DNA of 15,719 bases from an uncultured Pseudoflavonifractor sp. (GTDB taxonomy: Bacteria > Bacillota > Clostridia > Oscillospirales > Oscillospiraceae). Each line of letters starts with the position of its first letter. The first letter of the stretch is position 1. Under the pieces are notes generated by a model. That model saw nothing but the letters and a program-made list of their open reading frames with translations, did not search any database and had not been told where the DNA came from. The stretch lies in NCBI GenBank assembly GCA_947565875.1, contig CANOHR010000013.1:1-15719 (forward strand), written 5' to 3'. Shown here in pieces: positions 5,780 through 13,666 of this stretch. The translations under genes were made by a program, and so were the position numbers.

Positions 5780-7621
5780 TCAGCCCTCCATCATCTTTTC
5801 AAAGGTCTCGGCATCCATGACCTCATGTTCCAGAAGATACTGGGCAACCTTGTCGAGATAGGCCCGGTCCCTTGTCAGAATGGTCTCGCAGGTCCGGTAG
5901 GCCTCGTCCAAAAGGCGTTTGACCTCCTCGTCGATGAGGCTGGCCGTCTCCTCAGAGTAAGTTTTGGCCTGGGCCATGCTGCGGCCGATAAAGACCTCAT
6001 CGTGGCCGGAATCAAAGACCACGTTGCCCAGACGGTCGCTCATGCCGTAGCGCATGACCATGTTCCGGGCGATATGGCTGGCCTGCTGAAGATCGCTGCC
6101 CGCGCCGGTGGAGATGTCCCCCAGCACCAATTGCTCGGCGCAGCGGCCCCCCAGGCATACGGCGATCCGGTCGGTCAGTTCCTTCCGGGACTGGTAACTC
6201 ACATCCTCCTTGGGAAGGTGGATGGTCATGCCCCCCGCCATGCCCCGGGGAACGATGGTGATCTGATGGACCGGATCCTGACTGGGGAGGGCGTGTATCA
6301 CAAGGGCGTGGCCCGCTTCGTGGTAGGCGGTAAGCTTTCGTTCCCGCTCAATGATCACCCGGCTTTTCTTTTCCGGGCCTGCCAGTACCTTGATGACCGA
6401 TTCCTGGATGTCCTCCATGGTGATGACGCCGCGGCGGAACCGGGCGGCCCGAAGGGCAGCCTCATTCATCAGGTTTTCCAGGTCCGCGCCGGTAAAGCTG
6501 GCGGTGGCCTTGGCGGCCTTGTTCAGATCCACGTCCTCCGCCAGGGGCTTATTGCGGGAGTGGACCTTCAGGATATTCTCCCTGCCCTTCACGTCGGGGG
6601 CCCCAACGTAGACCTGGCGGTCAAACCGTCCGGGCCGCAAAAGGGCGGGATCCAGGATATCCACCCGGTTGGTGGCGGCCAGGACCACCACCCCTTCGTT
6701 GGCGGAGAAGCCGTCCATTTCTACCAAAAGCTGGTTCAGGGTCTGTTCCCTCTCGTCGTGTCCGCCGCCAAGGCCCGCGCCTCTCTGGCGGCCCACGGCG
6801 TCGATTTCGTCGATAAAGATGATGGCGGGGGAGTCCTTCTTGGCCTGGTCAAAGAGGTCCCGGACCCGGCCCGCGCCCACGCCCACATAGAGTTCCACAA
6901 AGTCGGAACCGGAGATGGACAAAAAGTTGACTCCCGCCTCCCCGGCCACCGCCTTGGCAAGCAGGGTCTTGCCTGTGCCGGGAGGGCCCACCAAGAGGAT
7001 GCCCTTGGGGATCCGGGCGCCCAGCTTCAAATACCGCTGGGGCTCCTTCAGGAAATCTACCACCTCCTGAAGCTCCGCTTTCTCCTCGTCGGACCCGGCC
7101 ACGTCGGCAAAGGTGACCTTTTTGCCCTTTTCATCCAGGGTGCGGGTCCGGGCCCGGCTAAAGCGGGCGGCACGGTCCCCTCCGGCGCCGCCGCTCATAT
7201 TCTGGCGGACCATCATGTTATACCACAGAAGGGCAAAAAGCCCCAGAATGGCAAGCCAGGGCAACAACTCCAGCCACCAGGAGACTTCCGTATCCCGCTG
7301 GTAGTTGTAGTCGGTGAGGACCCCCGAGCGCTTTTGGGCAATGAGGATGTCGTTGAATTCCTCGTAGAAAAGGTCGGTGCTGTAGAGCTTGGTGGTAACG
7401 ATCTCCTGACCGTTCCAGGGCTCCTTCAGCTTCATGGTAAGCTGACCGTCCTTTACCAGAACGGTATCCACCTGACAGTTTTCAATGAGGGTCCGCACGT
7501 CGGCAGAGGAGGGGCTGGCGGAGGCGTCCAGCAGGCCCCGCAGGGCAAACACAGTCACCGCCAGGATCACCAGGACCAGGCTGAGGAAGCCAAGGTCTCT
7601 GGCGTTGATCTTTTTATCCAA
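5780..7621 (-). CDS. ftsH: ATP-dependent zinc metalloprotease FtsH
   Basis: FtsH is a membrane-anchored AAA+ protease that extracts and degrades misfolded membrane proteins and some regulators. The 613-residue product has a membrane segment at about 10-30, an extracytoplasmic domain (31-113) and a second segment (about 115-135). The AAA module follows: Walker A GPPGTGKT (212-219), Walker B IIFIDEID (to 274) and second region of homology ending GRFDRQ. The peptidase domain has HEAGH (434-438) and the third zinc ligand D510 in GDISTGAGSD. The start is TTG at 7621: no in-frame ATG is available, and the nearby ATG in AAGGATG is out of frame. AAAGGA lies about 12 bases upstream, a rather long spacing. 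It follows hpt by 20 bp, in the conserved tilS-hpt-ftsH order. Confidence 0.96.
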   Translation of the reverse strand: MDKKINARDLGFLSLVLVILAVTVFALRGLLDASASPSSADVRTLIENCQVDTVLVKDGQLTMKLKEPWNGQEIVTTKLYSTDLFYEEFNDILIAQKRSGVLTDYNYQRDTEVSWWLELLPWLAILGLFALLWYNMMVRQNMSGGAGGDRAARFSRARTRTLDEKGKKVTFADVAGSDEEKAELQEVVDFLKEPQRYLKLGARIPKGILLVGPPGTGKTLLAKAVAGEAGVNFLSISGSDFVELYVGVGAGRVRDLFDQAKKDSPAIIFIDEIDAVGRQRGAGLGGGHDEREQTLNQLLVEMDGFSANEGVVVLAATNRVDILDPALLRPGRFDRQVYVGAPDVKGRENILKVHSRNKPLAEDVDLNKAAKATASFTGADLENLMNEAALRAARFRRGVITMEDIQESVIKVLAGPEKKSRVIIERERKLTAYHEAGHALVIHALPSQDPVHQITIVPRGMAGGMTIHLPKEDVSYQSRKELTDRIAVCLGGRCAEQLVLGDISTGAGSDLQQASHIARNMVMRYGMSDRLGNVVFDSGHDEVFIGRSMAQAKTYSEETASLIDEEVKRLLDEAYRTCETILTRDRAYLDKVAQYLLEHEVMDAETFEKMMEG

Positions 7622-7641
7622 GAGGGAAGCACATCCTTTCG

Positions 7642-8193
7642 TTAGCCCTTCTCATAGACGCAGGGCTTCAGGACCCCAATATAGGGGAGATTGCGGTAGA
7701 GTTCGTTATAGTCCAGACCGTAGCCCACCACGAATTCATCGGGGACGGTAAAGCCCACATAGTCGGCGGCGATGGGTTTGGTCCGGCGGGAGGGCTTATC
7801 CAGCAGGGTACAAAGCCGCAGGGAGGCAGGGTTCCTGGCCTCCAGAAGTTGGAAGAGGTAGGAGAGGGTATTGCCGCTGTCCAGGATATCCTCCACCACG
7901 ATCACATCCTGGCCCTCAATGGAGTCGGTCAGGTCTTTTACAATGTTCACCTGGCCCGAGGAACTGGTGCCCGCTCCATAGGAGGACACCGCCATAAAGT
8001 CTACCTGGCAGAAGGGCTGGATATGCCGGGTAAGGTCGGCCATAAAAATAAAGGAGCCCCGAAGGACGCTGACGAGCAATGGGGCTTTTCCGGCATAGTC
8101 GGCGCTGATCTGTTCGCCCAATTGGGCCACCCGCTTTTGAAGGTCGGCCTCCGAGATCAGGATGTGGTCGATATCATCTCTCATGTTCGTCAT
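7642..8193 (-). CDS. hpt: Hypoxanthine phosphoribosyltransferase
   Basis: This purine-salvage enzyme converts hypoxanthine (and usually guanine) plus PRPP to IMP or GMP. The 183-residue protein has the phosphate-binding LRGSFIF (44-50), the flexible-loop SSYG (70-73), and the PRPP signature VVEDILDSGNTL (99-110) with the E101-D102 acidic pair. The C-terminal VGYGLDYNELYRNLPYIG is typical of bacterial Hpt. ATG 8193 is chosen from AGGGAGAGG 6 bases upstream; ATG 8184 is a possible alternative, and the extension to 8238 lies deep inside tilS. Its start overlaps the 3' end of tilS by 20 bp, so the two are probably translationally coupled. Confidence 0.95.
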   Translation of the reverse strand: MTNMRDDIDHILISEADLQKRVAQLGEQISADYAGKAPLLVSVLRGSFIFMADLTRHIQPFCQVDFMAVSSYGAGTSSSGQVNIVKDLTDSIEGQDVIVVEDILDSGNTLSYLFQLLEARNPASLRLCTLLDKPSRRTKPIAADYVGFTVPDEFVVGYGLDYNELYRNLPYIGVLKPCVYEKG

Positions 8194-9460
8194 GCATATC
8201 CTCTCCCTTTCTGTGATCGATAATTCGTACCTGCCCACGGCAGGGGTGCGACAAATTAGAGCCCAGTCCGGCTACGGCAATGACGCCCTGGCCGTCCGCT
8301 ACCACAGGAATAAGGTCCCGCCGCCAGCGGGGGGCCTTTTGGTCAATAAAAAGCTTTTTTAAGGTCCTTGTGTGACCGTTTGAAAGAGTAAGCCTATCTC
8401 CCGGACTGCGGGCGCGGACCACCAGTCCCGGCCAGGGAGGGGAGTGCAGGATCACCGTCCAGGGAAGGCCGGGAACAGGATTGACCCCCTCCTGAAGAGG
8501 TATGGCCTCCAGAGGTTGAGGCGGAAGGTCATGGGTCAATGTCAAAAGGCCGTATTCCCGCCGGGCGGTAAGCCGATGGGGAAGGGAAGCCTGAGCCGAC
8601 GGGGAGGCGGCGCCGCACAGGGCCAGCACCGAATCGATGTGGGCGGCGGAGCAGTCCCAGTCCCCCTCGGCGGCCTCGGCCAGAAGCATCCGCACTGCCC
8701 GGGAGGCCACCGGGACCGGGGCCTGGGTAACGGCGGCGATGGGAATGACCAGGTCCTCCCCCCGCCGCCCAGCCTGACGGAAAATCTGCCGGGCCAGATC
8801 ATTGAGACAATCGTTGTCCGAGCGAAGCCGGGGAATGGCGGAGGAAAGACGGCGGACAAAACCGGGGTTCATCTCCTCCAAAAGGGGAATGAGTTGGTGC
8901 CGCACCCGGTTGCGGGTATAGGTGTCGTCGGCGTTGGAGCTGTCCTCCACATGGGGAACGCCGTGTTGGATAAGGTAGGCTTCGATCTCCTTCCGACTGG
9001 TGGTGAGAAGAGGCCGGACATATTTCCAGCGGACAGGCTCAATACCGGTGAGGCCTTGAAGGCCGCTGCCCCGAAGCAGATGCATCAGCACCGTCTCAGC
9101 GTTGTCCCCGGCATTGTGGGCGGTAGCGATACGGTCGGCCTTGACCTTTATAGCCAACTGAGAGAGAAAGCCGTATCGCAGGGCCCGGGCGGTCTCTTCG
9201 ATTCCCATCCTGCGGCGCTGAGCCTCGGCCCTCACATCCTGGGAACCCAGATGAAAGGGAATGGCGTACTCCTCACACCAGGAGCGGACAAACTGTTCGT
9301 CCCGGTCTGCCTCCTCTCCCCGGAGTTGGTGGTTGAAGTGGGCCGCCATAAGAGAGATATCCTCCCGACGGGAGAGCATATGGAGCAGACACATGGAGTC
9401 CGCTCCGCCGGAGACGGCACAGAGTACCCTGGAGCCGGGGGGGATAAGGTCTTCCCACAC
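8174..9460 (-). CDS. tilS: tRNA(Ile)-lysidine synthetase
   Basis: TilS attaches lysine to C34 of the tRNA-Ile that reads AUA, using ATP, changing both its charging and codon recognition. The 428-residue protein begins with a PP-loop N-type ATP pyrophosphatase domain (VSGGADSM, residues 16-23, then AAHFNHQLRGEEADRDE and ATAHNAGDNAETVLMHLLRG). A C-terminal TilS_C domain follows (RARSPGDRL...TLKKLFIDQKAPRWRRDLIPVV). I choose GTG 9460: the AGGAGG formed by the last codons of dnaB lies 9 bases upstream, and the GTG comes one base after the dnaB stop. ATG 9478 has no ribosome binding site, and the open frame back to 9718 is only a shadow of dnaB. Length fits the family (E. coli 432 residues). Confidence 0.94.
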   Translation of the reverse strand: MWEDLIPPGSRVLCAVSGGADSMCLLHMLSRREDISLMAAHFNHQLRGEEADRDEQFVRSWCEEYAIPFHLGSQDVRAEAQRRRMGIEETARALRYGFLSQLAIKVKADRIATAHNAGDNAETVLMHLLRGSGLQGLTGIEPVRWKYVRPLLTTSRKEIEAYLIQHGVPHVEDSSNADDTYTRNRVRHQLIPLLEEMNPGFVRRLSSAIPRLRSDNDCLNDLARQIFRQAGRRGEDLVIPIAAVTQAPVPVASRAVRMLLAEAAEGDWDCSAAHIDSVLALCGAASPSAQASLPHRLTARREYGLLTLTHDLPPQPLEAIPLQEGVNPVPGLPWTVILHSPPWPGLVVRARSPGDRLTLSNGHTRTLKKLFIDQKAPRWRRDLIPVVADGQGVIAVAGLGSNLSHPCRGQVRIIDHRKGEDMHDEHER

Positions 9461-9461
9461 G

Positions 9462-10808
9462 TTAGTAATCCTCCTCATGCCGCCGGTCGATGGAGGCGAA
9501 GGTAGTAAATTCGGGCAGCCACTGGAGTTCCACCGTTCCCGTTTCACCGTGGCGGTTTTTGGCAATGATGCACTCGGCCAGGTTCCGGTCCTCGGTATCC
9601 GGGTCATAGTAGCCCTCCCGGTAGAGGAACATGACGATGTCCGCGTCCTGTTCGATGGCGCCCGATTCCCGCAGGTCGGAGAGCATAGGCCGCTTGTCCG
9701 AGCGGGACTCGTTGGCACGGGAAAGCTGACTGAGGCAGAGAACGGGTACGTTCAGTTCCTTGGCCATGATCTTCAAGGCGCGGGAGATATCGCTGACGAT
9801 CTGCTGCCGGTTGTCCCCATACCGGCCTGGACCTCCGGCGGAGGTCATGAGTTGAAGGTAGTCGATGACCACCAGCCCCAGGTTTTCCACCCGGCGGCAC
9901 TTGGCGTTCATGTCGGAGACCGAGAGCATGGGATTGTCGTCGATCAGGATATTGGTCTGGTTGAGAGCGGCGGAGGCGGCGGCGATCTTGTCCCAGTCGT
10001 CCTCCCCCAGCCGCCCCGTAATAAGCTTTTTCAGGTCCACGAAGGACTCGTTGGAGATAAGGCGCATGGCAAGCTGTTCCCGGCTCATTTCCAGGGAGAA
10101 GTAGACCACCGCCTTGCCGGAAAACTTTCCCGCGTGGAGAAGTATGTTAAGGGCCATGGAGGTCTTGCCCATGCCGGGACGGGCGGCCAGAAGGATGAGG
10201 TCTGATTTGTTGAGACCGGCAATGGCGGCGTCCACGTCGGAAAAGCCGGTGGACAGTCCCGGAACTGCCGAGTCGCTGGCCGCCAGTTCGCTCAAACGGT
10301 CGTAAAGGGTGTAGATCACGCTGGAGATATGCTCCAGCCCTTGGGAGGCCCGGCCCCGGCGGATGGCAAAGATCCTCTGCTCGGCGGCCTCCAGGGCTTC
10401 CTGAGCGGTGGCGGATCCCTCCTGGACCATGCCTGTAATGGCTCCCGCTGTCTCGGCCACCTGGCGGAGGAGGGATTTGTCCCGGACAATGCCGATATAC
10501 TCCTCCACATTGGCGGCGGAGGGCGTGGTCATCATCAGCTGCCGGATATAATCGTAGGAGGTGTTCTCGTCATAGACTCCGGTCTGCTTCATCTTCTCCA
10601 GAATGGTGACGGGGTCGATGGTCTCGGAGTAGTTGAACATGGAGCAGATGGTTTCAAAAAGCTCTCGGTTCTGTCGGAGGTAAAAATCCTCCGGCTTCAG
10701 CTTTTCAATGATCCCGGGAATGCACCGCTCGTCGATGAGGGCGGAGCCCAGCACCGCCTGCTCGGCTACGGTGGAATGGGGCATTTGACGGGATACCAGT
10801 TCATCCAT
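9462..10808 (-). CDS. dnaB: Replicative DNA helicase DnaB
   Basis: This is the hexameric 5'-3' helicase at the replication fork (called DnaC in Bacillus). The 448-residue protein has the N-terminal primase-interacting domain (about residues 8-105, opening with PHSTVAEQAVLGS) and the RecA-like helicase domain. Walker A is RPGMGKT (about 210-216); Walker B is LVVIDYLQLM; the C-terminal motifs SQLSRANE, LSDLRESGAIEQDADIV and IIAKNRHGETG are intact. There is no intein in the Walker A or B regions. ATG 10808 is chosen because AGGAGG is 8 bases upstream; the GTG three codons earlier overlaps that site. rplI lies upstream, as usual in Firmicutes, but 189 bp of repeat-bearing DNA intervenes. Confidence 0.97.
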   Translation of the reverse strand: MDELVSRQMPHSTVAEQAVLGSALIDERCIPGIIEKLKPEDFYLRQNRELFETICSMFNYSETIDPVTILEKMKQTGVYDENTSYDYIRQLMMTTPSAANVEEYIGIVRDKSLLRQVAETAGAITGMVQEGSATAQEALEAAEQRIFAIRRGRASQGLEHISSVIYTLYDRLSELAASDSAVPGLSTGFSDVDAAIAGLNKSDLILLAARPGMGKTSMALNILLHAGKFSGKAVVYFSLEMSREQLAMRLISNESFVDLKKLITGRLGEDDWDKIAAASAALNQTNILIDDNPMLSVSDMNAKCRRVENLGLVVIDYLQLMTSAGGPGRYGDNRQQIVSDISRALKIMAKELNVPVLCLSQLSRANESRSDKRPMLSDLRESGAIEQDADIVMFLYREGYYDPDTEDRNLAECIIAKNRHGETGTVELQWLPEFTTFASIDRRHEEDY

Positions 10809-10900
10809 TTGGGTCACCTCCTGATGATGGGGTGGGGGCTTGTCCCGTTTGAGGATAAGGGGAAAATTTGAAGCGTGAGACCGTGCCTGGGCGGGAAGCG

Positions 10901-10979
10901 GCCCGATGAGTCATCGGGCCCTACGGTTTTAAAGGGGGGGAAGGTTTTCCGTCTGTAGGGGCCGGTTCCAAACCGGCCC
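10901..10979. repeat. Head-to-head pair of GTAG hairpins (REP/BIME-like), pair 2, between rplI and dnaB
   Basis: The left unit on the minus strand reads GTAGG (10924-10920), then GCCCGATGA/TCATCGGGC arms (10901-10909 and 10911-10919), an almost perfect palindrome. The right unit on the plus strand reads GTAG (10955-10958), then arms GGGCCGGTT (10959-10967) and AACCGGCCC (10971-10979) with loop CCA. The facing GTAGs are separated by exactly 30 bp containing a G run and GGTTTTCC, as in pair 1. The two stems are unrelated in sequence yet each is self-complementary. The pair sits inside the rplI-dnaB gap of an essential operon. Confidence 0.8.
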
Positions 10980-10997
10980 GGCCCTTGACCGTAAGTC

Positions 10998-11444
10998 TTA
11001 TTCCTCGCACACCACCACATTGATGGTGCCGCTGATCTCATAGCCCAGCTTGCATTTAAGCTGGTAAGTACCGAAGGACTTGATGGGATCGGTCATAACG
11101 ATCTTGGTCTTGGCGATATCAAAGCCAAACTGGGCCTTCAGAGCGTCGGAGACCTCCTTGGAAGTCACCGAGCCGAAAAGCCTTCCGCCATTGCCCGCCT
11201 TGGCGGGGATCTTGACCATGCAGCCCTTCAGCTTTTCCACCAGTTCCATGGCGGCGGCCCGCTCCGCCGCCTCCTGGGCCAGACGGGCCTTCTCCTGCTG
11301 CTTCATGGTGTTGAGGGCCTCCGGTGTGGCGGCCACGGCCAGCTTCCGGGGAAGGAGGAAGTTCCGGGCGTAGCCGTCGCTGGCCTCGATAAGCTGTCCC
11401 TTTTTGCCCTGGCCCTTTACGTCCTGCAAGAGAATAACTTTCAT
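10998..11444 (-). CDS. rplI: Large ribosomal subunit protein bL9
   Basis: This 148-residue protein binds 23S rRNA at the base of the L1 stalk and helps keep the reading frame. The N-terminal RNA-binding domain is typical (MKVILLQDVKGQGKKGQLIE and GYARNFLLPRKLAVAAT), followed by the long connecting helix (about residues 42-75) and the C-terminal domain (GGRLFGSVTSKEVSDAL). AAGGAG lies 10 bases before the ATG. It follows gdpP by 55 bp; that gap contains a small GGACC-TTCC-GGTCC hairpin (11481-11494) without a U run. The gdpP-rplI-dnaB order is conserved in Firmicutes. Confidence 0.97.
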   Translation of the reverse strand: MKVILLQDVKGQGKKGQLIEASDGYARNFLLPRKLAVAATPEALNTMKQQEKARLAQEAAERAAAMELVEKLKGCMVKIPAKAGNGGRLFGSVTSKEVSDALKAQFGFDIAKTKIVMTDPIKSFGTYQLKCKLGYEISGTINVVVCEE

Positions 11445-11499
11445 TGTAAAACAACTCCTTTTGAAGTGATGGAATCATGTGGACCGGAAGGTCCGGGGC

Positions 11500-13500
11500 T
11501 TATCTGTTGTCGCAATAGCGGTCGATGGCGGCCTGAAGGGCCTCCAGCACTTCGCCTACTGTTTTTTCCGGGATCTGGGCCCCGGCCACCGCGGCGTTGC
11601 CGCCCCCACCCAGGGCCTCGGTGATGACCTGTACGTTTACATCCCCCGAGCTTCGGGCGGACAGGATCACCCGACCGGACTCGTCGGGAAAGAGGACAAA
11701 GGAGGCGTTGAAGCCGGATATGGTCAGCAGTTCATCGGCGGCCTGGGCAGCGGTGACCCGGTCCACCGGGTGGAAAAGGGCGGAGACCGCCACCCCTTCC
11801 CGGATCATCTGGGCTTCCTTGATGATCTCATACCGGGATACGGCATGTTTCAGGTCCGTTTTGAAGAACCGGCGGACTTCGGTGGTGTCCGCTCCCGCCC
11901 GGCGCAGGAAGGCCGCGGCGTCAAAGGTGCGGCTTCCCGTACGGACGGTAAAGTTTTTGCTGTCCAGCACAATACCCGCCATCAGAGCCTCCGCCTCCCG
12001 GCGGAGAAGGTCCTTGGGATCCAGTACGTACTGTAAAAGCTCGGTGGTGAGTTCGGAGGCGGAGGAGGCATAGGGCTCGTGGAAGTTGAGGGCGGCGCCC
12101 TCAATGTAGCTGGCCGCCCGGCGGTGGTGGTCGATGACCGCCACCTTATTCACCGCCTCCAAAAGGTCGGGAGAGAGGACCTGCTCAGGCCGGTTGGTGT
12201 CCACTACGATCAAAAGAGAATTGACGTTGGCCTTGACCAGAGCGTCGGTGGGGGAGAGGCAAACGCCCTCATATTCCGGAAGGGCGGCCAGTTCGCTGAT
12301 GAGCGGTTCGGCGGGGTTGGGGCTGGGGTCCCGGAGAATGTAGGCGGGTATGCCACGCTTCCGGGCCATGGCCACGATGCCCGCCGCAGGACCTACGCAG
12401 TCCATGTCGGGAAAGGCGTGGCCCATAATAAAGACCTGGGAGGCGTCGCCGATGAGTTCGTAGAGGGCGCTGGCCATGACCCGGCTTTTCACCTTGGTGT
12501 GCTTTTCCGTCTCGGAGGCCCGACGGCCGCCGTAAAACTCAAAGTTGAAGCGGTTTTTCACCACCGCCTGGTCGCCCCCACGGGAAAGGGCCATCTCCAG
12601 GGCCAGGGAGGCATACTGGAAAAGGTCGCCGTAACTGTCGGCGTCCCGGCCTGCACCGACGGAAAGGGTGACGGGGAGGCCGTTGGGATTCACCACCCCC
12701 CGTACCTGGTCCAGCACGTCGAATTTCTGCTCCAGGAAGGAGGAGAGGTACTCCTCCTCAAAGAGAAAGAGGTAGCGGTCCCGGTCATACCGGCAGAGAA
12801 GTCCGTGGGTGGGGGAGGCCCACTCGTCCAGGATCCGGTCTACATCGGAGAGCATGGCGCTTTTTACGTTGTCACTGACGCCCCGGAATACCTCGTCATA
12901 GTTATCCAGATTGAGAAGGGCCACCACCGGCCGGGAGGAATAGAACTGATCGCGAAGAAGGGAGAAGTCGGTAACGTCCACCCAGTAGGTGGTAGCCAGA
13001 AAACTCCGTTCCCCCTTGTCTCCGGTACGGACCAGGTGGCCAAAGACCAGGAACCGGCGCTGGGCCAGATGGACCTCGGTGGGGCACTGAGTCTTGCCCT
13101 CCATGAGCCAGCGGGGGTCAAAGCCGGGGACCGCGTCGGTGACCTTCCGGTCAAAAAGGTGGTCCCGCTCCCCGGTGATCTGGAGGAACCGGTCGTTGGA
13201 CCAGATGACCTCCTCCGTCTCCGGCTGAAAGATGACCATAGGCAGGGGGGCGTTTACCATGGTATCCTTGGCGGCCACGTCCATATTGGAACTGATATTG
13301 TCGATGTAGCTGAGAAGTTCTTTCTTCCGGGCCTCGTTTCCATGGCGGAAGTAGGCGAAAAGAGCCAGGACGATGACGGCCTCCACACAGGCCAGGACAT
13401 ATTGTCCGGCCAGCGCGGTGGCCAGGGCAAAAACGGTAAGAAACAGGAAATAAAGCCGAAAGCTGGGTTCCAGCAGGTGGGCCAGTCCCTTTTTACGCAA
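11500..13500 (-). CDS. gdpP: Membrane c-di-AMP phosphodiesterase GdpP
   Basis: GdpP hydrolyses the second messenger c-di-AMP to pApA and so affects wall homeostasis, osmolyte transport and beta-lactam tolerance. The 666-residue product has two N-terminal membrane helices (about 14-34 and 35-51), a PAS-like region (about 77-172) and a degenerate GGDEF domain (about 190-322, with YDRDRYLFLF where GGDEF should be). The DHH domain has GHAFPDMDCVG (360-370), the Asp in VVDTN (434) and DHH (457-459); DHHA1 has GGGGN (631-635), where the usual motif is GGGGH. The start is TTG 13500, 8 bases after AAAGGAGG; the in-frame extension to 13719 crosses a promoter and terminator and is rejected. The length is near that of B. 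subtilis GdpP. It heads the long operon. Confidence 0.94.
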   Translation of the reverse strand: MRKKGLAHLLEPSFRLYFLFLTVFALATALAGQYVLACVEAVIVLALFAYFRHGNEARKKELLSYIDNISSNMDVAAKDTMVNAPLPMVIFQPETEEVIWSNDRFLQITGERDHLFDRKVTDAVPGFDPRWLMEGKTQCPTEVHLAQRRFLVFGHLVRTGDKGERSFLATTYWVDVTDFSLLRDQFYSSRPVVALLNLDNYDEVFRGVSDNVKSAMLSDVDRILDEWASPTHGLLCRYDRDRYLFLFEEEYLSSFLEQKFDVLDQVRGVVNPNGLPVTLSVGAGRDADSYGDLFQYASLALEMALSRGGDQAVVKNRFNFEFYGGRRASETEKHTKVKSRVMASALYELIGDASQVFIMGHAFPDMDCVGPAAGIVAMARKRGIPAYILRDPSPNPAEPLISELAALPEYEGVCLSPTDALVKANVNSLLIVVDTNRPEQVLSPDLLEAVNKVAVIDHHRRAASYIEGAALNFHEPYASSASELTTELLQYVLDPKDLLRREAEALMAGIVLDSKNFTVRTGSRTFDAAAFLRRAGADTTEVRRFFKTDLKHAVSRYEIIKEAQMIREGVAVSALFHPVDRVTAAQAADELLTISGFNASFVLFPDESGRVILSARSSGDVNVQVITEALGGGGNAAVAGAQIPEKTVGEVLEALQAAIDRYCDNR

Positions 13501-13549
13501 GATAACGACCTCCTTTTCGGAAAATGGAGAAAAGGATATAAGTAATGTC

Positions 13550-13578
13550 ATGATACCACAGCGGCAGGAAAAAAACAA
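13550..13578 (-). promoter_or_regulatory. Probable gdpP operon promoter
   Basis: On the minus strand TTGTTT (13578-13573), a 17-bp spacer and TATCAT (13555-13550) lie about 50 bases before the TTG start. The match is moderate, but its position between a strong terminator and the gene supports it. Confidence 0.55.
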
Positions 13579-13614
13579 GGTGGAACCAAAGCTTTGTAGG
13601 GGTATCCCCACAAA

Positions 13615-13648
13615 AAACGCCCGGCAGAGAACTCTCTGCCGGGCGTTT
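13615..13648 (-). terminator. Terminator after the SPFH gene
   Basis: A perfect 16-bp inverted repeat, AAACGCCCGGCAGAGA/TCTCTGCCGGGCGTTT, surrounds AC and on the minus strand runs into GCGTTTTTTGTG. It lies 18 bp after the SPFH stop and separates that operon from gdpP. Confidence 0.92.
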
Positions 13649-13666
13649 CTAATGGACGTGTGGGAT

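Larger units (their letters stand above)
13501..13666 (-). other. Intergenic region between the SPFH gene and gdpP
   Basis: This holds, in minus-strand order, the SPFH-gene terminator, a small GTAG-led hairpin (GTAGGGG-TAT-CCCC, 13596-13609), the gdpP promoter and the gdpP ribosome binding site. I see no gene in it. Confidence 0.75.

Noticed and set aside
5825..7645. A 606-residue open frame on the plus strand
   Set aside because: It is the exact antisense shadow of ftsH, whose motifs are all intact on the minus strand.
9461..9718. Long N-terminal extension of TilS
   Set aside because: This part is only the dnaB sequence in another frame. The GTG at 9460 has a ribosome binding site and gives the normal TilS N-terminus.
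11481..11494. Regulatory hairpin between gdpP and rplI
   Set aside because: The 5-bp GGACC-TTCC-GGTCC stem has no U run and no known L9 regulatory motif, so it is noted only in the rplI entry.
12079..13545. A 488-residue open frame on the plus strand
   Set aside because: It is antisense to gdpP and has no recognisable domain.
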